A stretch of 64,000 nt of DNA from Halovivax gelatinilyticus (GTDB lineage: Archaea > Halobacteriota > Halobacteria > Halobacteriales > Natrialbaceae), in the NCBI RefSeq assembly GCF_024300625.1, contig NZ_CP101322.1, positions 3,361,992-3,425,991 of the forward strand, written 5' to 3'. Below are positions 27,452 through 37,698 of the stretch, in pieces. The number at the start of each line of letters is the position of its first letter. The stretch's first letter is position 1. A model generated the notes under the pieces. The model searched no databases and was not told the origin of the DNA. It saw only the letters and a list, made by a program, of their open reading frames with translations. Both the position numbers and the translations under genes were made by a program.

Positions 27452-27925
27452 CGCGTTTCACACTCAGTTGCCGATGGTATTTAATAATTCGTGAACTACG
27501 GTCTATTTTTGAATGAGAACCAATAATTGAGCTAACTCTTCTAAAACCACCAGACTGCAGTTGTACGACTGTCTTTAGATCTAATATTTGACTCGGATAC
27601 CGCGGATAAAAACTGTGGTAGAGTTTATTTTTCCTGTATCACCACGGATGCCCCGTTGAGGGATGTTCCGTCCACCGTTTTTCAATTTTGTAGTTTCAGC
27701 GCTTCTAAACTCCACTACCGGGGTCGTGATGGTAATGAGTTCTGTCAAAGGTGAGACACCTGGTGTATTTTTGGCGCCATGTATCAATCTACTTATCTTT
27801 CGCCATAATCACACGGGAACGAGTTCGTCAGTTGCGTGATGCAGCAGCATCTCTCATACGTTGTTCCACCATCGGCTTGGAATCGAGACAGGACGTTTAT
27901 TGTGCGCGCGTGACCTTCTCACTGT
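27452..27925. other. 474-nt AT-rich intergenic region
   Basis: Apart from the halolysin 3 promoter at one end and a TATA-like gtttatt (about 27893-27899) 30 nt before the TatD gene at the other, no gene, RNA or inverted repeat was recognised. A 68-codon minus-strand frame at 27581-27787 is uninterrupted but has no recognisable similarity. The lower GC content suggests foreign or decayed DNA, but this is not shown. Confidence 0.45.
27476..27488 (-). promoter_or_regulatory. TATA box of halolysin 3
   Basis: On the minus strand AATTATTAAATACC is centred about 31 nt from the ATG at 27451, matching the layout of the other two protease promoters. Confidence 0.6.
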
Positions 27926-28777
27926 ATGTCTGAGGGTACGACACCGATACTGGACAATCACCTCCACCTCGATCCCGACCACGGCCGCGGGATCGACGCT
28001 GTTCGAGACTTTTCACGAGCCGGAGGCACACACCTACTCGTCGTAAACAAACCCTCGTGGTACCTCGGCGATGTACCGTCAAGCGGATCGGATTTCGAAA
28101 CCGTGTTCGAACGGACGCTCGAAACGGTAGCACACGCAGCGGACGTCCTCGATGGGACGGCGTGGGCCGTCCTCGGGGTTCACCCTGGACTCATCTCTAA
28201 ACTGGTCGACGACCGCGGATACGAACCGGCCGAAGCGAGCGAACTGATGTGTCGAGGGATCGATCGCGCCGCGTCGTTCGTCGAAGACGGACGAGCCATC
28301 GCTCTGAAATCCGGACGACCGCACTACGACGTCACGGAGGCGGTCTGGGAGGCCTCGAACGAGGTGATTCGTCACACGTTCGACCGCGCGGCGACACTTG
28401 AGTGTGCCGTTCAGCTACACACCGAATCGAGTGAAGATCTGACGGAGATCGCGTCCTGGGCCACGGACGCTGGCCTGGCGCCTACGCGCGTGGTGAAGCA
28501 CTATTCTGCGGGCCGACTCGACGGTCTCGTTCCGAGCGTGATGAGCGACCGCGACAGGCTCGAACGGGCTGCGGCGCGTGGTGATCCCTTCCTGATGGAA
28601 ACCGACTTTGTCGACGATCCGGACCGTCCCGGAGCGGTTCTGGGCCCGAAGACCGTTCCGCGCCGGGTGAACTGGCTTCGAGACCGTGGACACGAATCAG
28701 CGGTACGCAACGCGCACGTAGAGACGCCGAAACTCGTCTACGGCATCGACACCGTCGAGACACTGAATGGATCGTGA
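27926..28777 (+). CDS. TatD-family metal-dependent hydrolase
   Basis: 283 residues, amidohydrolase TIM barrel. ILDNHLHLDP at residues 8-17 carries the first-strand HxH metal ligands; WAVLGVHPG near residue 89, AIALKSGRPH (in place of the usual E-x-G-L-D), VQLHTESSEDL near residue 157, VVKHYSAG near residue 188 and METDFVDDP near residue 221 (a metal-binding Asp) follow. The family includes 3'-5' DNases and deacylases; archaeal members are often called TatD-related DNase, but the substrate is not known. ATG lies about 30 nt past a TATA-like run. Confidence 0.86.
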   Translation: MSEGTTPILDNHLHLDPDHGRGIDAVRDFSRAGGTHLLVVNKPSWYLGDVPSSGSDFETVFERTLETVAHAADVLDGTAWAVLGVHPGLISKLVDDRGYEPAEASELMCRGIDRAASFVEDGRAIALKSGRPHYDVTEAVWEASNEVIRHTFDRAATLECAVQLHTESSEDLTEIASWATDAGLAPTRVVKHYSAGRLDGLVPSVMSDRDRLERAAARGDPFLMETDFVDDPDRPGAVLGPKTVPRRVNWLRDRGHESAVRNAHVETPKLVYGIDTVETLNGS

Positions 28778-28986
28778 ACGTGTGTCAGTAGAGAGATAGA
28801 CGATCGAAGCACCGTGTGAACCGATGTGGTGAACGACGTGCCGTTTGTTGTCGATTCGAGGCACGTATTGACCAATCGTGGGTGGCTAAATCACCCTAAC
28901 ACGAACGCTCACACCGGTCGTCGCCCATATCGTCACTGCCAGAACGGTAGAGAAAGGCATTTGAAGCGGCCGGTGTAGGTTCGAGT

Positions 28987-29565
28987 ATGAGCAACTCCCC
29001 GACCGAATTCTACTCGCGAGAACGGTGGCAAAACTGGATCGAACGCATCGACGACGAGGAGATAGATCCGGAAGACGAATCCTCTGCGCGGCTGCTATTG
29101 AACCTCCAGGACGATACCGCCATCGCGATTGCCAAGATCGTCTCGGCGTACGACGACGGTGGACTCGGGGAGGAAGCGGCGTTAGAAAAGCTCACGGACG
29201 TCCGCGAGATCGTCCTCTCGGACGTGGACATCGACGACGAGGAGACGCTCATGCTCGTCGACGGCGTCCAGACCAGCCTCGTTTGCGTCTTCTTCGCAGC
29301 CGAGGAGTACGTTGCCGCCGGTCCAGCCGAGGAAGCGACCGTTAGCGAGTACATTCGAGCGGCGGCCGACGCCGAAGCGGAAGAAGACCTCGATGCGGCG
29401 CTCAGCTACGTCGCCCAGGCCGGCACGCTCGTCATCGACGGCGAAGAAATCGACATCAGCGTCGCCGAAGAACTGGAGTACGGACTGGTCACCGAGTGGG
29501 TGAACGGTCTCGATAGCCTCCAGAGCGCGATGAGCGATCCGGAAGTCGTCGAAGAAGACGAATAG
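28987..29565 (+). CDS. DUF2150 family protein
   Basis: 192 residues, very acidic. MSNSPTEFYSRERWQNWIERID and the following ARLLLNLQDDTAIAI fit DUF2150, an archaeal family of unknown function. No membrane segment or catalytic motif. It is a cytosolic, helix-rich protein. It lies 54 nt upstream of the pilin-like gene on the same strand. Confidence 0.82.
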   Translation: MSNSPTEFYSRERWQNWIERIDDEEIDPEDESSARLLLNLQDDTAIAIAKIVSAYDDGGLGEEAALEKLTDVREIVLSDVDIDDEETLMLVDGVQTSLVCVFFAAEEYVAAGPAEEATVSEYIRAAADAEAEEDLDAALSYVAQAGTLVIDGEEIDISVAEELEYGLVTEWVNGLDSLQSAMSDPEVVEEDE

Positions 29566-29619
29566 CGATCGAGTGGACCGGCCGCCACACGTATAACTGG
29601 TCGGGACCTTCGTTTTTTC

Positions 29620-31404
29620 ATGCCCGTTCGGGGTGACGAGCGCGCCGTGTCCGTCGTCATCGGAGCGGTGCTCATGCTCGGCATCCTGGTTTCTGCGCTC
29701 GCCCTGTATCAGGCGAACGTGGTTCCCGATCAGAATCAACAGACGGAGTGGAACCACCACCAGGAGGTGAGCGCAGATCTCATCGAGCTGCGCAATGCGA
29801 TCGTCGACACCGGCTACGAAGAACGCACACGTGACGTCTCGGTTTCGCTCGGAACGCAGTACGAATCACGCACGATGGCGATCAATCCGCCCGATCCGAG
29901 GGGAACCCTCCGGTCGAATTCGACGGGTGATCCGCACGTTCGCGTCCAATCTGCTGACGGATCCGAGTACTCCTTTGCGACCTCGTTTCTCGAGTACGAG
30001 CCGGGCTACAACGAGTACGCCGATGCGCCGGTGACTGTCCTCGAACACGGATTGGTCTACGCCGAGCACGGGTACGCGAACGTGACGCGCGACCGCGGCG
30101 GCGTCATCTCGGAGAACCGTATCGTTATCCCACTCGTCGAGGGGGATCTCAACGTACAGGGAAGTGAGAGCGTCTCGGTGACCATCGAGACGTTCGACGT
30201 GTATCACGTCAGTGACGCGGTCGAGGAGATCCGATTACCGACGAACGCCTTCGAAGCCTGGAACCAGTCGTACGACGGGCTGGAATTCGACGAGGACTAC
30301 GTCGTGCTCGACGAAGACGCGATCGACGATAAATCGGTGTACGTCGCCCAGATCGGCGTCGGAGACGACCGATCACAAAACCAGACGACCAGTGGGGAAC
30401 TCGAATCGTTCGGCGAACCCGTATCAGATAGTGGTGATGACGGTGGATCAAGCGGTCCGTACGACGTTCGATGGAGTGTCGACCAACAGCATCCGGCCGT
30501 GACTGACTGTGACGAAAGAGGGTGTTCTGAAGATTACCACGTACCCACTGGTTCAGATGATGTGACGTTCGATGCCGAAAGCGATGCTTCAGGCGCATCG
30601 GCTGATTTTTCCTACCGGGATAACGACGGTGTCGGTGTGTCAATCGTCGCTGAGGAAGGCTTCGACCAGGACGGTGACGGCCAGGTCACCCTCGATAATT
30701 TCAACTCCGAAGGAACGGTCGACCTGTACGTGTACAGCGGGGGAACGAGCGATGTAATTACGGTCAGCGTTACCGATGACGATGAACCGTACGGCAGTGT
30801 GAATTTCCCAGGGGCAGTTTACGAAGACGACGAATACGTCAACGTTACTGTCGACTTCGGCAACACTGACGATGACACCGCATACCTTGTCGTCGAAAAT
30901 GAGCGAACCGGCGTAACTGAGTCAATGAACGTCACTTCGATTGGTCCCCAAACAATTGACGTTGAAAGTGTCGATGGTATTGAAGTAAATGATACCATAT
31001 CGGCGGCTCTCTACTCGAGTCAAGACCAGGAAGTTGTACTCGACAGTGCGTCAACGAGTGTTGGACACCAACCGATGTTCGAAATAGTTCACGTAGAATA
31101 CGACGACCCAGTAACCGATGGTGAATCCGTCCAATTCGAAGTGGAGATCACGAACAATGGTGAGCAAGGGACGCATACAATCTCCCTCGCAGAACTGTCC
31201 AGCACAGAGGGGTGGGGAGAAACTTTCACTGATGTAGATTCGACTAATGAAACAATAGAATCTGGGTCTACATCTTTCGTCCACCTCGAATGGTCAGCTG
31301 TTAATAACCATGGAGGAGGGAACAATGATGAACTATATAATATCGAGATTACCATCGACGAAGTTGACGAAGTTTGGGAAGGGGAAATCACGGTCCAACC
31401 ATGA
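29620..31404 (+). CDS. large pilin-like secreted surface protein
   Basis: 594 residues. A short charged N-terminus (MPVRGDERA) and a hydrophobic helix at 9-28 (VSVVIGAVLMLGIL) followed by VVPDQNQQTEWNHH match the haloarchaeal type IV pilin-like/surface family with an uncleaved or PibD-type N-terminus. The first 270 residues are an ordinary haloarchaeal beta-rich domain. From about residue 270 on come a Ser/Gly/Asp linker, a calcium-binding-like DxDxDG loop at 349-354 (DQDGDG) and a CARDB-like domain near residues 490-570. Third-position and overall GC drop sharply in this part (36 of 60 bases are G or C in line 29761, 21 of 60 in line 31321). The C-terminus is presumably outside the cell. Confidence 0.78.
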   Translation: MPVRGDERAVSVVIGAVLMLGILVSALALYQANVVPDQNQQTEWNHHQEVSADLIELRNAIVDTGYEERTRDVSVSLGTQYESRTMAINPPDPRGTLRSNSTGDPHVRVQSADGSEYSFATSFLEYEPGYNEYADAPVTVLEHGLVYAEHGYANVTRDRGGVISENRIVIPLVEGDLNVQGSESVSVTIETFDVYHVSDAVEEIRLPTNAFEAWNQSYDGLEFDEDYVVLDEDAIDDKSVYVAQIGVGDDRSQNQTTSGELESFGEPVSDSGDDGGSSGPYDVRWSVDQQHPAVTDCDERGCSEDYHVPTGSDDVTFDAESDASGASADFSYRDNDGVGVSIVAEEGFDQDGDGQVTLDNFNSEGTVDLYVYSGGTSDVITVSVTDDDEPYGSVNFPGAVYEDDEYVNVTVDFGNTDDDTAYLVVENERTGVTESMNVTSIGPQTIDVESVDGIEVNDTISAALYSSQDQEVVLDSASTSVGHQPMFEIVHVEYDDPVTDGESVQFEVEITNNGEQGTHTISLAELSSTEGWGETFTDVDSTNETIESGSTSFVHLEWSAVNNHGGGNNDELYNIEITIDEVDEVWEGEITVQP

Positions 31405-31503
31405 GATCATACTGAACTTTCAACCAACGGAAATTGGCCAATTACGACATCCGTCGAAACCCTAAACGACAATATCATATAGCCGCTCGCTCACACTCCG
31501 ACC

Positions 31504-32841
31504 ATGACGAGTGTCGGAATCGACGCGATCGAGATATGGACGGGGAATCTGAAGTTGGACCTCCCCAACACGTTCGCCCCTGAGAAGGGCGAAGACCCGG
31601 AGAAGTACACGAAGGGACTGGGACTCAACGCGAGTTCGTTCCCGGACAGTTACGAGGACATCGTCACGATGGGGGCCAACGCCGCCTATCGGCTGATGGA
31701 GCGAAAGGGTCTCGGCCCGGAAGACATCGGTCGGATCGACGTGGCGACCGAGAGCTCCTTCGATAAATCGAAGCCGATCTCGACGTACATCGCGGGCTGT
31801 CTCGAACAGGTGTTCGACGGCGACTTCCACCACGCGAACAAGGGCGAACGTAAGTTCGCCTGCATCGCCGGGACACAGTGTCTCGACGACGCGTACAACT
31901 GGATCAAGGCGGATCGAAGCCGCGGACGAGCCGCGCTCGTGATCGCGACGGACACGGCGCTTTACGCACGCGACGATCCCGGCGAGGCGACGCAGGGCGC
32001 CGGTGCCGTTGCAATGTTGATCGACGAGGATCCGAACGTCGTCGAACTGAGCAACGAGCAGGGCTACGGCAGCGCCGACGAAACCGACTTCCTGAAACCC
32101 CAACAGCAGTTCCCGAGCGTCGACGGAAAGCGCTCGATGCAGGTGTACCTTGCGCGCATGCGCGAAGCCTTAGAGGACTACGAGAGCGTCGCCGGAGCCA
32201 GCCACCCCGACGATTTCGCGTACGTACCGTTCCACACGCCGTTCCCCGGGATGGTCCGAAAGGCCGGACTGCTCGCCTACCGACACATGATCCGGAACAC
32301 GCCGATCGAGGAGGAACTCGCCGAGGAAATCGGCCGTCAGCCACGTCGCGAGGAGTACGACGACGAGACCGCCTACGAAGACGCCGTTCGCGAGCACATG
32401 GACGCGCTCAAAGAGACGGACGCCTACCGGACGTGGTACGCGGAGACGATCGAACCGACGCTGACGATCTCTCGCGAGGTCGGAAACTGGTACACGGGTT
32501 CGGTCCACGTCGCCCGCGTGAGCGCCCTCAAACACGCGCTGGAGAACGATCTCGATCTCGCTGGATCCACGCTTGGCGTCGGTTCCTACGGGAGCGGTGC
32601 CGAAGCCGAAGTCCACGCCGAAGTCGTCGCCGACGGCTGGCGCGAGGAGATCGAGTCGATTACGATCGACGACCAGCTAGACGCGCGTCGATCGATCACG
32701 TTCGAAGAGTACGAATCGATCCACGACGCCCACAACCACGACAAAGACGTCGATACCACCGAACTGACGACCCCGAGCGCAGAGTTCGTCTTCGACGGGT
32801 GGGGACGAATGGGCGAACGGAAGTACCGCTTCGTCGAGTGA
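31504..32841 (+). CDS. hydroxymethylglutaryl-CoA synthase
   Basis: 445 residues. It condenses acetyl-CoA and acetoacetyl-CoA to HMG-CoA, the committed start of the mevalonate route to archaeal isoprenoid lipids. MTSVGIDAIEIW, TESSFDKSKP, the nucleophile C120 in KFACIAGTQ, VPFHTPFPGM with the catalytic His, and NWYTGSVHVARVSAL with the substrate-binding part match. At 445 residues it is longer than most archaeal HMGS (about 350) and resembles the haloarchaeal/bacterial form. A TATA-like atatcatatag sits about 28 nt before the ATG. Confidence 0.95.
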   Translation: MTSVGIDAIEIWTGNLKLDLPNTFAPEKGEDPEKYTKGLGLNASSFPDSYEDIVTMGANAAYRLMERKGLGPEDIGRIDVATESSFDKSKPISTYIAGCLEQVFDGDFHHANKGERKFACIAGTQCLDDAYNWIKADRSRGRAALVIATDTALYARDDPGEATQGAGAVAMLIDEDPNVVELSNEQGYGSADETDFLKPQQQFPSVDGKRSMQVYLARMREALEDYESVAGASHPDDFAYVPFHTPFPGMVRKAGLLAYRHMIRNTPIEEELAEEIGRQPRREEYDDETAYEDAVREHMDALKETDAYRTWYAETIEPTLTISREVGNWYTGSVHVARVSALKHALENDLDLAGSTLGVGSYGSGAEAEVHAEVVADGWREEIESITIDDQLDARRSITFEEYESIHDAHNHDKDVDTTELTTPSAEFVFDGWGRMGERKYRFVE

Positions 32842-33051
32842 CGATCCCGCGGTTACGATATCGAATTATTCCTATCACACCCGGTGTTCTGAGGGTGGAA
32901 CGAGATGCCAACGTCGGCGGAATAGACCGAAAGAGGTGCGTTCATAATCCCCCCGCCGAAAGGTTCAGATAACGCGTTCCGTATCGGCGTCGATCGACGA
33001 TGACGCGACAACCGATCGATCCGGTGTCGAATTGCGGGACCGAACGAAATC

Positions 33052-34389
33052 ATGCACGGATCACGCACGACGGGGAGTCCGTACGCTCCTCACACGGAGG
33101 CGGAAACCTCGGCGATGCTCGCCGAGTTGGGGGTCGAATCGGTCGAAGCACTCTTCGATATTCCCGAGCCCGTTCGGTTCGACGATTCGTTCGGAATCGA
33201 CGCACGCTCAGAACGTGAGACGCGTCGGCTCCTCGAGTCGATCCTCGACCGGAACGATGATTTGACGGAATTGCTCGGGCGAGGCCACTACAGCTACTAC
33301 GTCCCCTCGCTGGTCGACCACCTATCCGACCGATCCGAGTTTCTGACGTCGTACACCCAGTATCAACCCGAAGTCTCGCAGGGATTTTTACAGGTACTGT
33401 TCGAGTACCAGTCGATTCTCGTCGAGTTGACCGGGCTCGAAATCGCCAACTGCTCGATGTACGACGCCGCCTCTGCCCTGGGTGAGGCTGCGACGCTCGC
33501 CGACCGCCTCCGTCAGGTCTCCGGGACGACCGTTCTCGTTCCCGACATCCTCCAGTCCGGTAAGCGATCGACGCTCGAAAATTACGTCGACGGCACCGCA
33601 CTCTCCGTCGAATCGTACCCCACTGCGGACGCCACCGTCGACGTCGACGCGCTCACAGACCGCCTCGACGAGGACGTCGTCATGGTGTACGCGGAGAATC
33701 CGACCGTTCGCGGAACAATCGATCCGAACCTCGGATCGATCGGTGACGTCACGACAGACGCGGACGCCCTGTTCGTCCTCGGGTCCGATCCGATCGCCCT
33801 CTCGCTTCTCGAACGACCGGCGGACGTCGGTGCGGACGTAGTCATCGGCGACGCGAGCGTCCTCGGACTCCCAACGTCCTACGGCATGGGTCTCGGTCTC
33901 TTTGCGACCAGAGAGGAATTCCTCCGTCAGGTACCAGGCCGACTCGTCGGCGTGAGCGAAGACGACGACGATCGCCGCGCGTTCACGCTCACGCTCCAGA
34001 CCCGAGAACAACACATCCGCCGCGAGCGAGCCACGAGCAACATCTGCACCAATCAGGCCTGGGTGGCACTAAGAACGGCGATTCACGCCGCGATGCTCGG
34101 TCCGGGGGGAATGGTCGATCTTGCAAAACGTGACGTCCGACGGGCCCGCGAACTGGCCGAGCGAATCGACGAACTCGACGGCGTTAGCGCACCGGTTCAC
34201 GACCGTCACCACCTTCGCGAATTCGTCGCCCAGGTCGATCGGTCGGCCAATACCGTTGCTCGCGAACTCGAAGACCACGGCTTCGCGATTCACGTCGTCG
34301 ACGACCGAGAAATTCAACTCTGCGTTTCTGGGGCAACCGACGACGAATTAGACGACTTCGTCGCCGCGTTCGAGGAGGTGGTTCGATGA
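33052..34389 (+). CDS. gcvPA: glycine dehydrogenase (decarboxylating) subunit 1
   Basis: 445 residues, the N-terminal half of a two-subunit P protein. It decarboxylates glycine with GcvPB and loads the H protein. [16 protein letters not shown] at the N-terminus and [30 protein letters not shown] near residue 80, plus [14 protein letters not shown], are typical. It overlaps gcvPB by ATGA. The upstream 210 nt contain no riboswitch that I can recognise. Confidence 0.95.
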   Translation: MHGSRTTGSPYAPHTEAETSAMLAELGVESVEALFDIPEPVRFDDSFGIDARSERETRRLLESILDRNDDLTELLGRGHYSYYVPSLVDHLSDRSEFLTSYTQYQPEVSQGFLQVLFEYQSILVELTGLEIANCSMYDAASALGEAATLADRLRQVSGTTVLVPDILQSGKRSTLENYVDGTALSVESYPTADATVDVDALTDRLDEDVVMVYAENPTVRGTIDPNLGSIGDVTTDADALFVLGSDPIALSLLERPADVGADVVIGDASVLGLPTSYGMGLGLFATREEFLRQVPGRLVGVSEDDDDRRAFTLTLQTREQHIRRERATSNICTNQAWVALRTAIHAAMLGPGGMVDLAKRDVRRARELAERIDELDGVSAPVHDRHHLREFVAQVDRSANTVARELEDHGFAIHVVDDREIQLCVSGATDDELDDFVAAFEEVVR

Positions 34390-35921
34390 GCGAGAACCCG
34401 ACGGACCAGATCGAGGAATCGACGTCGAACGAGAGACGATTCGATCAGGCTCGCTGGACGACGAACGGCACCTACGAGCCGCTACTCTCCGAGAAAAATC
34501 GAACGGACATCGAAATCGACGCCGAAGCGGCGGGGCTTCCGGACGAACTCACGCGTGATTCGCTATCACTCCCGTCGCTCGCGGAGTCTGAACTCGCTCG
34601 TCACTACACAAGACTCTCTCAGCACACCTACGGCATCACGAGCGGCCCGTACCCGCTCGGATCGTGTACGATGAAGTACAATCCGCCGTACACCGAGGAC
34701 GTCGCGGCCCTTCCCGGCGCGAGCGTTCACCCGGATCGAGACGAAGGGACCGTACAGGGGACACTCGAGCTCCTTTACCGTCTTCAAGATTACCTCGGCC
34801 GAATCGGCGGGATGGACGCGGTCACGCTGCAACCGCCAGCTGGCGCGGCCGGCGAGTTCGTCGGAATTCGCGTCGCGACGGCCTATCACGAGCACAACGG
34901 CGACGGCAACCGCGACGAGGTAATTATCCCGGAGAGCGCACACGGGACGAACTTCGCGACGGCCGCCCTCGGCGGCTACGACGTCGTTTCCCTCCCGAGC
35001 GACGATGCGGGTCGGGTCGACCTCGAGGCGCTCGAGGCAGCCCTCTCGGAGAAGACCGCAGCGTTGATGCTCACCAATCCGAACACGCTCGGACTGTTCG
35101 AGCGAGACATCGAGCAAATCGCAGAGATGGTCCACGACGTCGGCGGGTTGCTCTACTACGACGGGGCCAACCTGAACGCGCTACTCGGTCGGGCTCGACC
35201 GGGCGACATGGGGTTCGACGTCATGCACTACAACGTCCACAAGACGTTCGCGACGCCTCACGGCGGCGGCGGTCCCGGCGCCGGTCCTGTCGGCGTCGTC
35301 GAGGAGCTGGCACCGTTCTTGCCGGCACCACGCGTACGTCCCGTCGATGACGACGAGTCTACCGCCGACGTTCGCGGAGACGATCTGGCCACGTCGAGTA
35401 CCGGCGCGACGTACGAACTGTTCGACCCCGAATACACCATCGGCAAGGTTCACGGCTTCCAGGGTAACTGGCTCGTGCTGGTCAAGGCGTTCGCCTACAT
35501 CGCCCGCCTTGGAGACGAGGGGCTCGCCGACGCGAGCGCGAAGGCCGTCCTCAACGCGAACTACCTCGGCAGTCGGATCGACTACGAGATACCGTACGGA
35601 CCGTTCCACCACGAGTTCGTCGCCAGCGCCGGCGATCAGGACGCAGCCGACGTCGCGAAGCGAATGCTCGATTACGGCGTTCACCCGCCGACGACGAAGT
35701 GGCCGGAGATCGTCCCTCAGGCGCTGATGACCGAACCGACGGAGGTCGAATCGAAGGAGACGCTCGATCAACTCGCCGCCGCGTTCGATGCGGTAGCGAG
35801 AGAGGCCGACGAGACGCTCGAAGGCTCTCCGAATCGGACGACCGCGAGGAGAATCGATCAGACGAGCGCCGCGCGGAATCCGCGACTGTCCTGGCACGCA
35901 CTCACGGAGACCGAGGACTGA
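34386..35921 (+). CDS. gcvPB: glycine dehydrogenase (decarboxylating) subunit 2
   Basis: 511 residues, the PLP-binding half of the P protein. [11 protein letters not shown] near residue 93, [30 protein letters not shown] and the Schiff-base Lys K286 in [16 protein letters not shown] are all in place. It starts inside the gcvPA stop. The C-terminal 60 residues are extended and polar compared with bacterial GcvPB. Confidence 0.95.
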   Translation: MSENPTDQIEESTSNERRFDQARWTTNGTYEPLLSEKNRTDIEIDAEAAGLPDELTRDSLSLPSLAESELARHYTRLSQHTYGITSGPYPLGSCTMKYNPPYTEDVAALPGASVHPDRDEGTVQGTLELLYRLQDYLGRIGGMDAVTLQPPAGAAGEFVGIRVATAYHEHNGDGNRDEVIIPESAHGTNFATAALGGYDVVSLPSDDAGRVDLEALEAALSEKTAALMLTNPNTLGLFERDIEQIAEMVHDVGGLLYYDGANLNALLGRARPGDMGFDVMHYNVHKTFATPHGGGGPGAGPVGVVEELAPFLPAPRVRPVDDDESTADVRGDDLATSSTGATYELFDPEYTIGKVHGFQGNWLVLVKAFAYIARLGDEGLADASAKAVLNANYLGSRIDYEIPYGPFHHEFVASAGDQDAADVAKRMLDYGVHPPTTKWPEIVPQALMTEPTEVESKETLDQLAAAFDAVAREADETLEGSPNRTTARRIDQTSAARNPRLSWHALTETED

Positions 35922-36027
35922 CCGGATTCACGCCGACCGTCGCTCGTTCGCCAGATACGGTCGGTTTCTCGACACCGTCTATACGGTTTAGACGATCTCG
36001 GTGGCCTACACGAACCCGACTCGTCAG

Positions 36028-37392
36028 TCACTCGGTCGACGGGGCCGACGCGCGGACCGGTTCGAGTTCAGCGGTGAAGTGTCTGAGTTCAGGGATCGGC
36101 GGCTCGGAAGCGAGCGTGAGTCCGGAGACCGATTCCCGCCTGTCCATGACCGCGGTGGCCGCCTCGACGACGTGGTCGAAATGCTCGGCGCCGTAGGTTC
36201 GGCGCGGAACGGCGAGCCGAACGAGTTCGGGTCGGTCCGTGTCTGGGAACGCGAAGCTGCCGAGTTCGACGCCGCGTACGGCCCCTTCGAGATACAGTTC
36301 GCAGACGAGCGCTTGGCCCGGAAATGACTCGTGTGAAATGTGCGGGAGCAACGAAGCGGCGTCGAGGTAGACGGCGTGTCCGCCGAACGGTTCGTAGACG
36401 GGTACACCCGCTTCGGCGAGCGATTCGCCGAGTTGGCGAACCTGATCGATTCGGCCGCTGATATACGATTCCGTTACCGCTTCGCGAACGCCAACGGCGA
36501 GCGCTTCCATGTCTCGTCCGGCCATGCCGCCGTAGGTTGGAAACCCCTCGTAGAGTATCGCGCGGTGTTTACACCGGTCGAACAGTGATTCGTCGTCGGT
36601 CGCGACGAACCCGCCGACGTTGACGAGGCCGTCTTTCTTCCCGCTCATGACGATCGCATCCGCGTAGCCGAGTTGTTCACGAGCGATATCAGCGATCGAT
36701 GCGTCTTCGAAACCTGGTTCGTCCCGCTTGACGAAGTACGCGTTCTCGGCGAACCGACACGCGTCGATGACGAACGTCGCATCTATTTCGCGTGCGAACT
36801 GAGCTACCTCGCGGGTGTTCTGGACGCTGACCGGCTGTCCGGCCGCGGAATTATTGGTGATGGTCAACACGACCGTCGAAACGACGTCGGCCCCGACATC
36901 GGAGACGACCTCTCTAGCCCGATCGGTCGAGAAGTTACCCTTGAACCGACCGTCAGCGTCCGGTTCGCGCGCACCGGAGACCGGACAGTCGACGGGATCG
37001 GCTCCCTGATTGGTAACGTGGGCGCGGGTAGTGTCGAAGTGCGTGTTGTTCAACACGACGTCGCCGTCCTCGACGATCGAGCCGTACAGGACGTTCTCGG
37101 CACCTCGTCCCTGATGGGCTGGAACGACGTGTGGGAACCGCATCACGTCTGCAACCGCGCGTTCGAGCCTGTCGAAGCTACGCGAGCCAGCGTAGGACTC
37201 GTCGCCTCGTTGAAGGGCCGCCCACTGTGCGTCGCTCATCGCACCGGTTCCGCTGTCGGTAAGTAAATCGACGTAGACGTCGGCCGATGCCAGATTGAAG
37301 ACGTTGTATCCGGCCGCTTCGAGGGCCCGTTCGCGTTCCACTCGCGACGGGAGTCGAATCGGCTCTGCGACCTTCGTGCGGTAACTGACCAT
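36028..37392 (-). CDS. tnaA: tryptophanase / beta-eliminating lyase
   Basis: 454 residues, PLP fold type I. It cleaves tryptophan to indole, pyruvate and ammonia (or tyrosine in the tyrosine phenol-lyase sister family). DLLTDSGTGAMSDAQW near residue 50, SFDRLERAVADV, the PLP-binding stretch VIDACRFAENAYF, and the Schiff-base Lys in AIVMSGKKDGLVNVGG (K252 or K253) are clear. The frame stays open to 37710, but the family start MVSYRTKVAEPI is at 37392. Transcribed away from the EthD/HD genes across a 306-nt region with tandem repeats. Substrate preference for Trp over Tyr is not proven. Confidence 0.9.
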   Translation of the reverse strand: MVSYRTKVAEPIRLPSRVERERALEAAGYNVFNLASADVYVDLLTDSGTGAMSDAQWAALQRGDESYAGSRSFDRLERAVADVMRFPHVVPAHQGRGAENVLYGSIVEDGDVVLNNTHFDTTRAHVTNQGADPVDCPVSGAREPDADGRFKGNFSTDRAREVVSDVGADVVSTVVLTITNNSAAGQPVSVQNTREVAQFAREIDATFVIDACRFAENAYFVKRDEPGFEDASIADIAREQLGYADAIVMSGKKDGLVNVGGFVATDDESLFDRCKHRAILYEGFPTYGGMAGRDMEALAVGVREAVTESYISGRIDQVRQLGESLAEAGVPVYEPFGGHAVYLDAASLLPHISHESFPGQALVCELYLEGAVRGVELGSFAFPDTDRPELVRLAVPRRTYGAEHFDHVVEAATAVMDRRESVSGLTLASEPPIPELRHFTAELEPVRASAPSTE

Positions 37393-37698
37393 ACCGATAG
37401 AAGGCGCCCCGGCGTGAACAAGTTGAGTGACGGATCCTGTACATCGACGCGCGTACGGCCACATTCGCGGCGCATCGTAGTCTGATGGGGAAGATCCCGT
37501 ACACTCACGCAACGGGTTGGTCGTTCGGGGTATCCGCCGGACGCACTGGTCGTTCGGGGCGTTCGTCGGACACGCCGGTCGAAGGGTCACGGTCGGCCGA
37601 CCCGGCCGGTGATTGGAGTCTTCGGGTCGTTCGTAGTGGTGGCGGTGAACGGCGACGGTATCGGTACGATTTATTGGGGGCGAAACGAACGCTGGGTT
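37393..37698. other. divergent intergenic region of tryptophanase and EthD genes
   Basis: 306 nt. It carries the promoters of both genes and an imperfect tandem repeat at 37518-37575, described separately. No further gene recognised. Confidence 0.5.
37518..37575. repeat. 29-bp imperfect tandem repeat, two copies
   Basis: Copy 1 at 37518-37546 and copy 2 at 37547-37575 share the first 13 bases (tggtcgttcgggg) and several later positions; a weaker third copy follows from 37576. It lies between divergent genes, where regulators often bind. Confidence 0.6.

Noticed and set aside
27581-27787. Transposase fragment in the AT-rich gap
   Set aside because: The minus-strand translation has no transposase motif I recognise, and no terminal inverted repeats or target duplications were found.
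31878-32972. Long plus-strand frame (364 codons) inside HMG-CoA synthase
   Set aside because: Extremely Arg-rich, a frame shadow of the HMG-CoA synthase gene.
32842-33051. Glycine riboswitch upstream of gcvPA
   Set aside because: No glycine-aptamer-like pairing is seen in the 210-nt leader; such riboswitches are a bacterial feature.
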